Positions 17,609 through 26,094 of a stretch of DNA of 64,000 nt are shown in pieces. Location: positions 3,162,001-3,226,000 of the forward strand of contig NZ_CP077107.1 of assembly GCF_019263745.1 (NCBI RefSeq), read 5' to 3'. Origin of the DNA: Methanospirillum hungatei (GTDB lineage: Archaea; Halobacteriota; Methanomicrobia; Methanomicrobiales; Methanospirillaceae). Within the stretch, counting starts at the first letter, position 1. Each line of letters opens with the position of its first letter. Under the pieces are notes generated by a model. The model was not told the origin of the DNA. It saw nothing but the letters and a program-made list of their open reading frames with translations, and ran no database searches. A program made the translations under genes and the position numbers.

Positions 17609-18232
17609 ATGGGTTCACAATGGGGTAAAGATAAAACATATCTTAAAGCTAAACAATCTGGGTATCGCTCGCGGGCAGCGATGAAGCTGAAGGAAATAAT
17701 TCGCAGAAATCCGGTTATTCGTCCTGATGATAACATACTTGACCTTGGAGCCGCACCAGGAAGCTGGCTGCAGGTTTTGCGTGAGTTAACAAAAGGAGTT
17801 ATCGTCGGAGTTGACTTAAATCCTATCACTCCTATGGAAGGTGTCATAACCATCACCGGAGATTTTACTGATCCGGCGATTCTCGCCAGAATAAGAGAGT
17901 TGATGCCTGAAGTGAATGGCATTGTGTGTGATGCCTCACCAAAACTTTCCGGTCAGCGGTCACTAGATCAGGCCAGAGCCATTGAACTGAACAGCCAGGC
18001 CCTTAATGTTGCACGTCTGGTTCTCAAACAGGGAGGGAATATGATCATGAAATCATTTCAGGGTGAGGATTTCAGCTGGCTCTACAACCAGATCAAACTG
18101 GATTTCTACTCCGTCAGAACATACAAGGCACAGACCACCCGCAAGGGAAGTACTGAAATGTATATCATAGCAAAGAATTTCATTGGTAATCAGCCTAATC
18201 CGGAGGAGTTTTCGTCAGATGGATCTGCATGA
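17609..18232 (+). CDS. rlmE: 23S rRNA (uridine-2'-O-)methyltransferase RlmE
   Basis: 207 residues of the FtsJ/RrmJ family. The SAM site is ILDLGAAPGSWLQVL. The K-D-K-E catalytic tetrad is visible: Lys in YLKAKQSGYRSRAAMKL, Asp in GIVCDASPK, Lys in MIMKSFQGEDF and Glu in GSTEMYIIAK. It methylates the ribose of a uridine in the A loop of 23S rRNA. The last 14 bases overlap the start of moaA. Confidence 0.93.
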   Translation: MGSQWGKDKTYLKAKQSGYRSRAAMKLKEIIRRNPVIRPDDNILDLGAAPGSWLQVLRELTKGVIVGVDLNPITPMEGVITITGDFTDPAILARIRELMPEVNGIVCDASPKLSGQRSLDQARAIELNSQALNVARLVLKQGGNMIMKSFQGEDFSWLYNQIKLDFYSVRTYKAQTTRKGSTEMYIIAKNFIGNQPNPEEFSSDGSA

Positions 18233-19097
18233 TACGTTTGGCCGGCCTATTTCGAATCTGAGAATTTCTGTAAATTCGGGATGTAATCTCCGCTGTGTAT
18301 ATTGTCACCGGGAAGGAGAGACTAAACCAGAAAATCCCCTTTCTCTTGAGGATATTAAGGCGATTCTTGATATTGCGAATGTTCTTGGAATACGGTCAAT
18401 AAAGTTCACAGGTGGCGAACCTCTTCTCAGGAACGATATTGTTGACATTATCAAAGCAGTTCCGGCGGGGATTGAATCATCCATGACTACAAACGGAACC
18501 CTTCTTGGATCGATGGCGTCTGATCTTCGGGCTGCAGGATTATCGAGGGTGAATATAAGCCTTGATTCACTGAATCCTGACACTTACCGGGCAATCACTG
18601 GAACCGGATTATTGTCTGATGTGCTTGAAGGTATTGAGGCTGCACGGAATGCAGGGCTCACTCCAATCAAGATAAACATGGTTCTTTTAAAAGGGATCAA
18701 TGAAGGTGAAATTGACGATTTCATTCACCTCGTTTCCGGTGATCGCCAACTCATTCTGCAGATTATTGAGCTCATGGATCTGGGAGGGTGCCCTCTTCAT
18801 GCTGACCTTGCTGAACTGGAAGAAAAAATCGCCATACATTCGCGCAAAGTAATAACCCGAAGAATGCATCACCGGAAAAAATATTGTTATGAAGGTGCAG
18901 AGATAGAATTTGTCCGTCCATGGCACAATTCTGATTTTTGCAATCATTGCACACGAATGCGGGTCACCTCAGATGGAAAACTCAAACCCTGTCTGCTTAG
19001 AGATGATAATTTAGTTGATATCAGGGGTAAACGAGGCGAAGAACTCTTAAAACTCTTTCAGACTGCTGCAAAAAAGCGTGAACCATACAATAAATGA
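18219..19097 (+). CDS. moaA: GTP 3',8-cyclase MoaA
   Basis: 292 residues from ATG at 18219, chosen for the strong GGAGGAG at 18202-18208 and because MDLHDTFGRPISNLRIS is the family start. The radical-SAM cluster CNLRCVYC has Cys at 22, 26 and 29. FTGGEPLLR follows, and the second cluster region is CNHCTRMRVTSDGKLKPC. It makes the first intermediate of molybdopterin, which methanogens need for formylmethanofuran dehydrogenase and formate dehydrogenase. The C-terminal GG of bacterial MoaA is not present, as is common in archaea. Confidence 0.94.
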   Translation: MDLHDTFGRPISNLRISVNSGCNLRCVYCHREGETKPENPLSLEDIKAILDIANVLGIRSIKFTGGEPLLRNDIVDIIKAVPAGIESSMTTNGTLLGSMASDLRAAGLSRVNISLDSLNPDTYRAITGTGLLSDVLEGIEAARNAGLTPIKINMVLLKGINEGEIDDFIHLVSGDRQLILQIIELMDLGGCPLHADLAELEEKIAIHSRKVITRRMHHRKKYCYEGAEIEFVRPWHNSDFCNHCTRMRVTSDGKLKPCLLRDDNLVDIRGKRGEELLKLFQTAAKKREPYNK

Positions 19098-19139
19098 TAA
19101 TGCGGAAATGGTTATGTCTAGAACGCTAATCTTGTGATC

Positions 19140-19643
19140 ATGCTTGAGAATAATGAGTATGAAAAGGTTCTTGAAACCTTTTATGACAAATCGCTGATAC
19201 TGGAAAACATGTCCGATTTTCATCCGGACCTGAGTTTCTGGTTTTTTGATGCTATGGCGCATCTGGATTATTCAATTTCCCTCTTCGCATATAATGCAGA
19301 TTCACCCCGGAATCTTTTGTCTCGTGAGTACCTCAAATATAGAAAAGATCAATCCATGCAGGATAGACTTTCATGTTTTGATGGATTTATGAACTGGCTT
19401 TTGGAAAACCACCCTGGTGAGTATGAAAAGTTTCCTTTGTTTCTTCAGAAAATCCATGATCCAAATGATATGGCATCATACCGATCCTTTCGGATTGTCC
19501 TGGATCCCAATGACAAAAAACCTACACCTCCTGCTGTGTTCAGGGTCATGATTGATGAAATATTTGATAAAGCATACCTTGCTTCCATTTACAATGGATC
19601 AAACATGGCACAGTTGTATACGCAGTATATGAATCAGCGGTAA
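19140..19643 (+). CDS. Conserved-looking protein of unknown function
   Basis: 167 residues from ATG at 19140 (a GTG at 19134 is the alternative). Soluble, rich in aromatic residues, with FHPDLSFWFFDAMAHLDYS and a C-terminal VFRVMIDEIFDKAYLASIY. No known motif, signal peptide or membrane segment. It lies between moaA and the M20 hydrolase on the same strand with short gaps, so it may be in their operon. Confidence 0.6.
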   Translation: MLENNEYEKVLETFYDKSLILENMSDFHPDLSFWFFDAMAHLDYSISLFAYNADSPRNLLSREYLKYRKDQSMQDRLSCFDGFMNWLLENHPGEYEKFPLFLQKIHDPNDMASYRSFRIVLDPNDKKPTPPAVFRVMIDEIFDKAYLASIYNGSNMAQLYTQYMNQR

Positions 19644-19658
19644 CTGTGGAGATCTGGT

Positions 19659-20831
19659 ATGGATGTAACTCGTCTCTGTTCTGAACTAGTGAAAATTCGG
19701 TCAGAGAATCCTCCAGGATATACAGATGAGGTGATCTCTTACCTGCAGGAGATTTGTTCAGGTATAGGAGTAGATACGAAAGTTGTCAGTCAGGGGCGAA
19801 AATCGAACCTTCTCTCCAAAGATATTCAAAACCATTTTCTTTTATGTGGACATGTTGATGTTGTTCCAGCACTTGATGATGGCTGGATCAATCCTCCCTA
19901 CTCTGGATTCATTGATGAGACCTGTGTCTATGGGAGAGGCTCTACTGACATGAAAGGAGGAGTTGCTGCCCTTTTGAGTGCCCTTGCAGAGGTAATTGAC
20001 AGAGGTATTGATCCACCAGTTGATCTGGCTTTTGTCTGTGATGAAGAGGGAAATGGGGATTTTGGCATGGAATATTTTGTACAGAAACGTCTTCTTCGTC
20101 CAAAAGCATGTCTGATTGCAGAACCCACTCCGGAACTCTCACCGGTAATTGGCGAAAAAGGGGTACTCAGACTTCATATTACGTTTACCGGAGATGCAGG
20201 GCATGCTTCTTTGCATCCGGTTCTTGGTAATTCTGCAATAGTTCAGGCATGTTCATTCCTTGAGTATTGTGAGAATATTCATTCACGAAGATGGCTTGAT
20301 GATCCCCTGGTCCGTGAAGTAATTGAAAATACTACGCAATCACTCTCTGCCCTGCTGTCAATAACAAAAGAGCAATCAACTGCTATTCTGAGCCGGGTAT
20401 CATACAATCCAGGAATAATCTCCGGCGGAGAGCGTATGAATGTCATAGCCCAAAAATGCCTGCTGGATCTTGACATGCGGATTCCATGGGGTTGTGATGT
20501 TGACTCCTTGATTCGGGATATCCAGACTCATCTTTCTGATACTCAGGTTGATGTTATGGATGTTGCAAAACCCACACTCAGCCGTCCAGGAATGCTCTGT
20601 GATCTTGTTTGTGCAGGTATTTTGGCTGTGCATGGAAAAAAGGCGAAGCCCGGTGTTACACAAGCAGCAAGTGATGCTCGTCACCTACGGGAAATTGGAG
20701 CAGAAGTTGTTAATTATGGTCCTGGTGATCTATCACGCCTTCACGCAGTCAATGAATGTGTCCCGATTCATATGCTTGAGCATTGCAAGGATGTCTATAT
20801 GCATGTTCTTTCACACATACCCTCCCCCTGA
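19659..20831 (+). CDS. M20-family metallohydrolase (ArgE/DapE/CPG2 type)
   Basis: 390 residues. Metal and catalytic motifs: LLCGHVDVVPA (His and Asp), GRGSTDMKGGVAAL (bridging Asp), FVCDEEGNGDFGM (catalytic Glu) and TQAASDARHLRE near the C-terminus. Such enzymes cleave amide bonds of N-acyl amino acids or small peptides. Lysine genes are in the window, but without a DapD gene nearby an assignment as succinyl-DAP desuccinylase is not justified. GGAG precedes the start by eight bases. Confidence 0.85.
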   Translation: MDVTRLCSELVKIRSENPPGYTDEVISYLQEICSGIGVDTKVVSQGRKSNLLSKDIQNHFLLCGHVDVVPALDDGWINPPYSGFIDETCVYGRGSTDMKGGVAALLSALAEVIDRGIDPPVDLAFVCDEEGNGDFGMEYFVQKRLLRPKACLIAEPTPELSPVIGEKGVLRLHITFTGDAGHASLHPVLGNSAIVQACSFLEYCENIHSRRWLDDPLVREVIENTTQSLSALLSITKEQSTAILSRVSYNPGIISGGERMNVIAQKCLLDLDMRIPWGCDVDSLIRDIQTHLSDTQVDVMDVAKPTLSRPGMLCDLVCAGILAVHGKKAKPGVTQAASDARHLREIGAEVVNYGPGDLSRLHAVNECVPIHMLEHCKDVYMHVLSHIPSP

Positions 20832-20833
20832 TT

Positions 20834-21496
20834 TTATCCTTTTAGTTGCGTAAGTTGCTCTTTTGCATGATGGTAATTCGGATCAATCGCCAAGGTACGC
20901 CTATACCAATCAGCAGCTTGTATCTGGTTTCCTTGTTCTTCATAGGTATGCCCGATGTTATATGCAGCATCAGGATATTCCGGACAGATCTCTAAAATTT
21001 CTAGGTAAGTAGCAATTGCTCTGTCATACTGTTTTAATGCTGCAAGAGCATTACCCATGTTCAACATGGTCAGAATATGATCTGGGCGGAAATCCAAAAC
21101 TTTTTCATAATAGGTAAGTGCTTCTTCATATCTTCCTAATGACTGAAGAGTGTTTGCCAGGTTATATCTCGCTTCTAAAGACTCAGGCTCCCTTTCCAAT
21201 GCCTGCAAATACATTTTTTCTGCTTCTGCGTATCTTTCTAAGTTTTGAAGAGCAAGTCCTTTATTGTTCCAGTAAACAGCTGGAGATGGATCTGATGCAA
21301 GAACCCGTTCATAACATCCAAGGGATTCTTCATGCTCCCCAAGCATTCCTAATGCAATCCCTTTCAGGTTCCAGAGCGCAGGATTGTCTGGGGAGTCCCG
21401 GAAGAGTTTTTCAAGGGATTTGAGTGCCTTTTCAGGCCTTCCCCGTTGAATGTCCCTAATAACTGTTGCTGCCGTGTACGCTTTTCTCGTGTTCAT
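20834..21496 (-). CDS. TPR repeat protein
   Basis: 220 residues from ATG at 21496, which overlaps the upstream stop as ATGA. At least five tetratricopeptide repeats run through it with the usual spacing of 34 residues, for example NKGLALQNLERYAEAEKMY and YNIGHTYEEQGNQIQAADWY. It is soluble, with no signal. Coupling to the gene for a membrane-anchored surface protein suggests it binds that protein's partner, but this is inference. Confidence 0.85.
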   Translation of the reverse strand: MNTRKAYTAATVIRDIQRGRPEKALKSLEKLFRDSPDNPALWNLKGIALGMLGEHEESLGCYERVLASDPSPAVYWNNKGLALQNLERYAEAEKMYLQALEREPESLEARYNLANTLQSLGRYEEALTYYEKVLDFRPDHILTMLNMGNALAALKQYDRAIATYLEILEICPEYPDAAYNIGHTYEEQGNQIQAADWYRRTLAIDPNYHHAKEQLTQLKG

Positions 21497-22893
21497 GGGT
21501 TTCGAACCAGCCACCATCGGGTGTAGATAGCATATACTATTGCGTTAATAAGAAGGATCAACAGGACAAGACCGACGCCAAGTCCAACCGGACTAGACAT
21601 CGCCTTTTTTAGAGAGTCAATAATGGTGGGTCCGGCAGTGATTGGAGATGGACCCTGAACGGGAACTTGAGTAATTTCCTGAGGATATATGGCAGGTTCT
21701 GTTGAAACTGGTTCTACTCCATAGAGAGTTTCAGTCTGCACCGGTTCAATTTGCACGGTGGGTTCTGGTGTTACTCCCACCTGGGCCTGGTCTATCATCG
21801 ATTCAGGCGAGGGATAAACAGGCTCATATGCGATTCCGGCAGATGGAGGTGCTGGTGGTAGTGGGTATTGTTGCTGTATTGTGGCAGGTGGTTGACCAGC
21901 TATCGGGGGGAGGGTGGCAGGAACAGAATTTATTTCAGTTGGTGTAGGTGAAGCAAATGCATTTTGGCTTTCGATGAATAGCCCGTATATTGCTGCTTCA
22001 TAAATTGTTCCACTTATCTCTCCGGTAAACTGATTTGAACTGGTTCGGACAGAATCCCAGGTAGCAGTCTGGGGATTGAACTTATGGATTTGAGGATTTA
22101 ATGCCAGTAGATCAGATATCTTCTCAAGAGGGATTTGGAATGAAATTTTTCCTTCAGGATTAAAGTACGTCCGTTCTGGAAATATTTCATACGCATAACC
22201 TGAGAAAGATAGTGACTGGTTTGTGTCTATCGGAGGTAGATCTGCAATCGTTCGTGATGAAATATTTACATTCTGCAAAAATTCTCCGGATGGAGAAAAT
22301 AAAAGTGTATCTTTCTCAAATGTAACTTTTGCCATCCCATCGTCAGATTTGAAGTTTTCTTCAGTTTCCAGCCCATACCGGATTGTGGGATCTGAATCAG
22401 ATGGTTCAGATCGTGGAGGTTCAGTGTAATTTTCTCCAGGTTGCATAGTGTTAACAGGAGGCTGTGTCTGGGCAGGTATCGGAGTCTGACCTGCATATAT
22501 ATTCTCACCTAGGGAAGTACCTCCAGTGAATAGATCAAATTGCTGAGATGTTCCGGGTTCATATACTACTGTTTGAGATGCTGGGACTCCGTTTATCTGA
22601 AAACTGATAAGCAGATTTCCAGACTGGAATTCCTCTTCGGAAACGTTTACTTTTAATCGTGGATCAAACAGTCCAGGACCGCCATAAAATCCGTCAATTT
22701 CTGTAACAATGGATCCTTTTGATACATCCTGGAGAAATGCTGTGATTATTGTCCCTGCAGGCGCAGGTGTGCCATCAATTAAAACATTTCCATAAAATTC
22801 CGCTGGAAGAGGGGGAACAGCCTGAACCGGCAGAATACATGTGATGATAATGAATGTGAAAAGCAGGGAAAGTACTGCTTGAACAAATCTCAT
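21493..22893 (-). CDS. Secreted, C-terminally membrane-anchored surface protein
   Basis: 466 residues. A signal peptide (hydrophobic residues 6-22, likely cleavage after PVQA) is followed by a beta-domain (EFYGNVLIDGTPAPAGTIITA) seen in several archaeal exported proteins, and then a second beta-rich region up to about residue 310. A low-complexity Pro/Thr/Gln-rich stalk spans about 315-425. The end is a transmembrane helix (VGLGVGLVLLILLINAIVYAI) with a short basic tail. The architecture is domain, stalk, anchor. The function is unknown; cell-surface location is a strong inference. Confidence 0.75.
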   Translation of the reverse strand: MRFVQAVLSLLFTFIIITCILPVQAVPPLPAEFYGNVLIDGTPAPAGTIITAFLQDVSKGSIVTEIDGFYGGPGLFDPRLKVNVSEEEFQSGNLLISFQINGVPASQTVVYEPGTSQQFDLFTGGTSLGENIYAGQTPIPAQTQPPVNTMQPGENYTEPPRSEPSDSDPTIRYGLETEENFKSDDGMAKVTFEKDTLLFSPSGEFLQNVNISSRTIADLPPIDTNQSLSFSGYAYEIFPERTYFNPEGKISFQIPLEKISDLLALNPQIHKFNPQTATWDSVRTSSNQFTGEISGTIYEAAIYGLFIESQNAFASPTPTEINSVPATLPPIAGQPPATIQQQYPLPPAPPSAGIAYEPVYPSPESMIDQAQVGVTPEPTVQIEPVQTETLYGVEPVSTEPAIYPQEITQVPVQGPSPITAGPTIIDSLKKAMSSPVGLGVGLVLLILLINAIVYAIYTRWWLVRNP

Positions 22894-23262
22894 ACTTATA
22901 CTATATTTGTGGTTTACTCACATGAAAGAATTCCATCTGGGTAAACAGATGCATGAACCGGGTGTCGAAAACCGGAGAGATTTTTGACCTTTACGATTCC
23001 AAAAAATGTAAAAAATTTATCCTTCGGTTTATGTTTTCTTTTAAAAAAATGTATCTCGTGTTGGTTTTAGTCTTCTCATGAGTATCATTGGTGAAATACT
23101 GAGGGTATACTTTCCATAAAGAGTCATTTAGAATATAAATCGTGAAAAACGTAAATTGTAAATTCTTTGTTACCCTCGCAAGATTTTTCATTATAATTTA
23201 TACAAAATCTTCAATTCGTAACATCTTAATAATATTTGTACAAATAGTAGGATGGTGTAGAT
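22894..23262. promoter_or_regulatory. Upstream region of the cbi operon, 369 bp without a gene
   Basis: AT-rich. It holds a 14-bp perfect palindrome (TATTTGTACAAATA, 23233-23246) 16 bp before the cbiM start. A related imperfect copy AATTTATACAAAAT (23195-23208) lies with its centre 38 bp away. TATA-like sequences overlap this area. A CATCTG/CAGATG hairpin at 22934-22951 lies near the start of the divergent surface-protein gene. No riboswitch consensus or tRNA seen. Confidence 0.5.
23233..23246. promoter_or_regulatory. 14-bp palindrome, candidate operator of the cbiMNOQ operon
   Basis: TATTTGTACAAATA reads identically on both strands. It lies 16 bp upstream of the cbiM ATG, where a bound repressor would block transcription initiation or elongation. 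It does not match the classical NikR operator I know. The metal-responsive regulator is not identified in this window. Confidence 0.45.
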
Positions 23263-23904
23263 ATGCACATACCAGACGCATTTATTCCTCTCCCACAAGC
23301 AGCAGTGTATTGGATTATTGCATTAGTGTTCCTAGCATTAGCGATCAAGTGGGCCCGTTCAGAGTTAAATGAAGATAAAATCCCATTGATTGCAGTTCTT
23401 GCAGCCGGAATTTTTGCTCTTCAGAGTTTTAATCTTCCGGTATCTATGGGAACTAGTGGGCATCTCGTTGGGGGGGCACTTGCGGCAATCGTTCTTGGAT
23501 CACCATTTGCAGCCGTTTTTATCCTGACCCTTGTACTCATTATCCAGGGATTTATTTTTGGAGACGGGGGGATTACAGTTATGGGGGCGAATATTCTGAA
23601 TATGGGAGTCATTGGAGGATTTGTCGGGTATTATTCATTCCAGGGATTACAAAAAATTTTAAAGAATGGATACATCTCAAGTGCTGTTGCGGCATGGCTG
23701 GCCTGTCTTGTTCCTGCTCTAGCATGTGCGGTTGAGATGTCAATTGCCGGAACATTCCCCCTTGTCCCTGGACTTGTTGCAATGGGTATATACCACGCAA
23801 TTATCGGCGTAATAGAGGGCGTTGTTACTGCTGTAATCATCTATGTACTGGCAATGGCCCGTCCTGATCTGGTTGACTCATCCATTGGAGTTGCTTCAGC
23901 ATGA
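23263..23904 (+). CDS. cbiM: Cobalt/nickel ECF transporter, substrate-binding membrane protein CbiM
   Basis: 213 residues with about six transmembrane helices. It starts with MHIPDAF, the family hallmark whose N-terminal Met-His chelates the metal ion, which fixes the start codon. MGTSGHLVGGALAAIVLG holds a further conserved His. It binds Co2+ or Ni2+ outside and passes it in with CbiN, CbiQ and CbiO. Sequence alone does not separate Co from Ni; methanogens need both, for corrinoids and for F430/hydrogenases. Confidence 0.93.
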   Translation: MHIPDAFIPLPQAAVYWIIALVFLALAIKWARSELNEDKIPLIAVLAAGIFALQSFNLPVSMGTSGHLVGGALAAIVLGSPFAAVFILTLVLIIQGFIFGDGGITVMGANILNMGVIGGFVGYYSFQGLQKILKNGYISSAVAAWLACLVPALACAVEMSIAGTFPLVPGLVAMGIYHAIIGVIEGVVTAVIIYVLAMARPDLVDSSIGVASA

Positions 23905-24242
23905 TGAACAATAAGACCTTTATTCTGGTTGGTATCCTTCTTGCTCTGGCTATTGGAATTGTTGCGGTATTTTTTGCATCCGGAGATCCGGACGGACTAG
24001 AAAGTACTGCTCTTGTTGTATCCGGACAAAAGGATCTGACCGGACAGGCACCAGAGGAAGGAGATCCTGAAGTAATAGGGACCGGTTCATTTTCTTATGA
24101 TTCTCCAATGCCAGATTATTCACTTGGTGAGGACATGGGATTATCAGGCGGTATTGTTGCTATTATCGCAGGTATATTCATTACTCTCCTTGTTGTGATG
24201 GGCGCTTCTTACATTTTGAGAGTAAGTAAAGAAGGAACATAA
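23901..24242 (+). CDS. CbiN-like PDGLE-domain protein
   Basis: 113 residues with a transmembrane helix at each end (about 5-27 and 83-107) and a 55-residue outside loop. The loop starts with DPDGLE, which names this family (C-terminal half of the NikN/CbiN-type subunit). It overlaps cbiM by 4 bp (ATGA). In ECF metal transporters this subunit is needed for metal loading of the CbiM-type protein. The loop is longer than usual and rich in acidic residues. Confidence 0.85.
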   Translation: MMNNKTFILVGILLALAIGIVAVFFASGDPDGLESTALVVSGQKDLTGQAPEEGDPEVIGTGSFSYDSPMPDYSLGEDMGLSGGIVAIIAGIFITLLVVMGASYILRVSKEGT

Positions 24243-24405
24243 TCTGAATAGTGAAAAATAATCCCCTTTTTCCTTTTAGTGCGTTATTTTATTACGAATA
24301 TTGTTTCAGTAATATTTTATTAAAAGAACTGTAATGGGTACTCCTGCATATCATCGATTCCATTCTGGTCCATCACTCTGATGACTCCAGACAGGAGATA
24401 CCTTC

Positions 24406-25239
24406 ATGCATATTATCGAGACGCAACAGTTAGGTCATACATATAAGGGCAACATTGATGCTCTAAAAAATATTTCCTTTATTGCTCCCCGAAATACCAG
24501 GATTGCAATAATTGGACCGAATGGTGCTGGAAAAAGTACCTTGTTTAAGCATTTTAACGGTGTCTTAAAGCCAACAACCGGAAAAGTCCTGATCAGAGGA
24601 GAACCAATAACAAAAGAAAATATCAGGGAAGTCAGAAGGACAGTTGGGCTTGTATTTCAAAATCCTGATGATCAGATTTTTTCTCCTACGGTTGAACAGG
24701 ATGTGGCATTTGGACCGACCAATATGGGACTGGATGAAGAAGCAGTAAAGCATCGGGTTCATGAAGCGTTAAGTACTGTCGGTCTGCTTGACTACCGGAC
24801 AAGAGTCCCTCATCATCTTTCAGGTGGTGAAAAAAAGCGTGTTGCAATTGCTGGCATTATAGCCATGGAACCACAGGTTCTTGTACTTGATGAACCAACT
24901 GCAGGGCTTGATCCCCAGGGAGTCAGAGATATTGTAAAATTCATAAAAAATTTTTCTGTTCAGTATGGGATGACGGTTATTTTTTCGACCCACAGCATAT
25001 CACTTGTAGCAGAACTTGCTGATTACATATATGTTATGAATGCCGGAACGTTTGTCGCTGAAGGGACAGTTCCAGAGGTTTTCTCACAGCCCGAACTCCT
25101 TGCAAGTGTTCGTCTGGATATCCCTGTTCTCCCAAAACTCATCACATCACTCCAGTCCCAGGGTGTTCCAATAGAGATGGGGTATACATACCAGGAAGCA
25201 GAACAGGCATTTTTGAAAGCATTTGGAAAGATGTCATGA
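24406..25239 (+). CDS. cbiO: Cobalt/nickel ECF transporter ATP-binding protein CbiO
   Basis: 277 residues. Walker A GPNGAGKSTL, Q-loop VFQNPDDQIFSP, signature LSGGEKKRVAIAG, Walker B VLVLDEPTAGLDP and the switch His in FSTHS are all intact. The Q-loop 'NPDDQ' is typical of ECF-type ATPases. It energises the transporter. The gene is 163 bp after the PDGLE gene, a gap large enough for a second promoter, and overlaps cbiQ by 4 bp. Confidence 0.95.
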   Translation: MHIIETQQLGHTYKGNIDALKNISFIAPRNTRIAIIGPNGAGKSTLFKHFNGVLKPTTGKVLIRGEPITKENIREVRRTVGLVFQNPDDQIFSPTVEQDVAFGPTNMGLDEEAVKHRVHEALSTVGLLDYRTRVPHHLSGGEKKRVAIAGIIAMEPQVLVLDEPTAGLDPQGVRDIVKFIKNFSVQYGMTVIFSTHSISLVAELADYIYVMNAGTFVAEGTVPEVFSQPELLASVRLDIPVLPKLITSLQSQGVPIEMGYTYQEAEQAFLKAFGKMS

Positions 25240-26078
25240 TCGAGGATTTATTTGATCTTGAACAGGTAACATCCCAAAAAAGTGTCATACATTCCCTGGA
25301 TGCACGGGTAAAAATCATCGTATGTTGTGCTGCTATTGTTGGCCTTGTTGCTGTCCCATATTCTCTTATTGTATACGAAGTCGCAGCAATATTATTTGGT
25401 CTGTTTTTGGTACTCTGGGCTCTTTCAAGACTCTCTCCGATGGTATATTTCCGAAGACTTCTGCTCGCTTTACCATTTGGCTTTATGCTATGCGGCTTTC
25501 AAATTTTTTTTAAGAACCGGTACTATACAGAATACCACCCAATCATCGAACTACCCTTTGGAGTTACGATTTTTTCAGAATCGGTTGAATTCGCTTCAAT
25601 ATTATTGATCAAATTTCTTGTATGCTACTCTTTTATTGTTCTTTTGTCTTCAACCTCTTCCCTACAGGATCTTCTCGAAGCGGCAGGAAGATTAAAAGTT
25701 CCTCCAGAACTCATCCTGGCCCTCGGAATGATGATCAGGTACTTGTTTGTGTTTGGAATCATCTACAGAAGAGTAACAGATGCCTTAAAAACCCGTCTTT
25801 TTGATCCTTTTGATCACCGCTTGCCATACAGATACCGGATTGTGAACATGGGTTATATGATGGGTTCGATGTTTATACGGTCACTTGAGCAGGGAGAGAG
25901 GACATATGCCAGTATGCTTTGCCGGGGATATGGACGGGACAGTTATATATATATTCGAAATAAACCCTTATTGTCTGCAGATATCGTTTTTCTTGGCATT
26001 TGCCTGCTTATTATCATACTTGCTCCATTGATCTGCTGGTTTGATCCGATTCAGATGTTCTGCTTTCTTCCAAGATAG
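25236..26078 (+). CDS. cbiQ: Cobalt/nickel ECF transporter transmembrane protein CbiQ
   Basis: 280 residues with five or six transmembrane helices. The N-terminal LDARVKIIVCCAAIVGLV and the cytosolic coupling motif ERTYASMLCRGYGRD are family marks; the Ala-Arg-Gly type motif contacts CbiO. The order here (M, N, O, Q) differs from the common M, N, Q, O, but the set is complete. It overlaps cbiO by 4 bp. Confidence 0.93.
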   Translation: MIEDLFDLEQVTSQKSVIHSLDARVKIIVCCAAIVGLVAVPYSLIVYEVAAILFGLFLVLWALSRLSPMVYFRRLLLALPFGFMLCGFQIFFKNRYYTEYHPIIELPFGVTIFSESVEFASILLIKFLVCYSFIVLLSSTSSLQDLLEAAGRLKVPPELILALGMMIRYLFVFGIIYRRVTDALKTRLFDPFDHRLPYRYRIVNMGYMMGSMFIRSLEQGERTYASMLCRGYGRDSYIYIRNKPLLSADIVFLGICLLIIILAPLICWFDPIQMFCFLPR

Positions 26079-26094
26079 CTAGACATGTAACGTA

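Noticed and set aside
17527-17922. 131-codon reverse frame over rlmE
   Set aside because: It is the complement of rlmE, whose full catalytic tetrad supports the plus strand.
19659-20831. Succinyl-diaminopimelate desuccinylase
   Set aside because: The M20 motifs fit several substrates, and no succinyltransferase gene is visible; methanogens usually use an aminotransferase route to diaminopimelate.
21490-21510. GGTTCGAA-like tRNA T-loop motif
   Set aside because: It lies within the coding end of the surface-protein gene and no cloverleaf can be formed around it.
22934-22951. CATCTG/CAGATG hairpin
   Set aside because: Only six base pairs and no T tract; too weak to call a terminator or attenuator.
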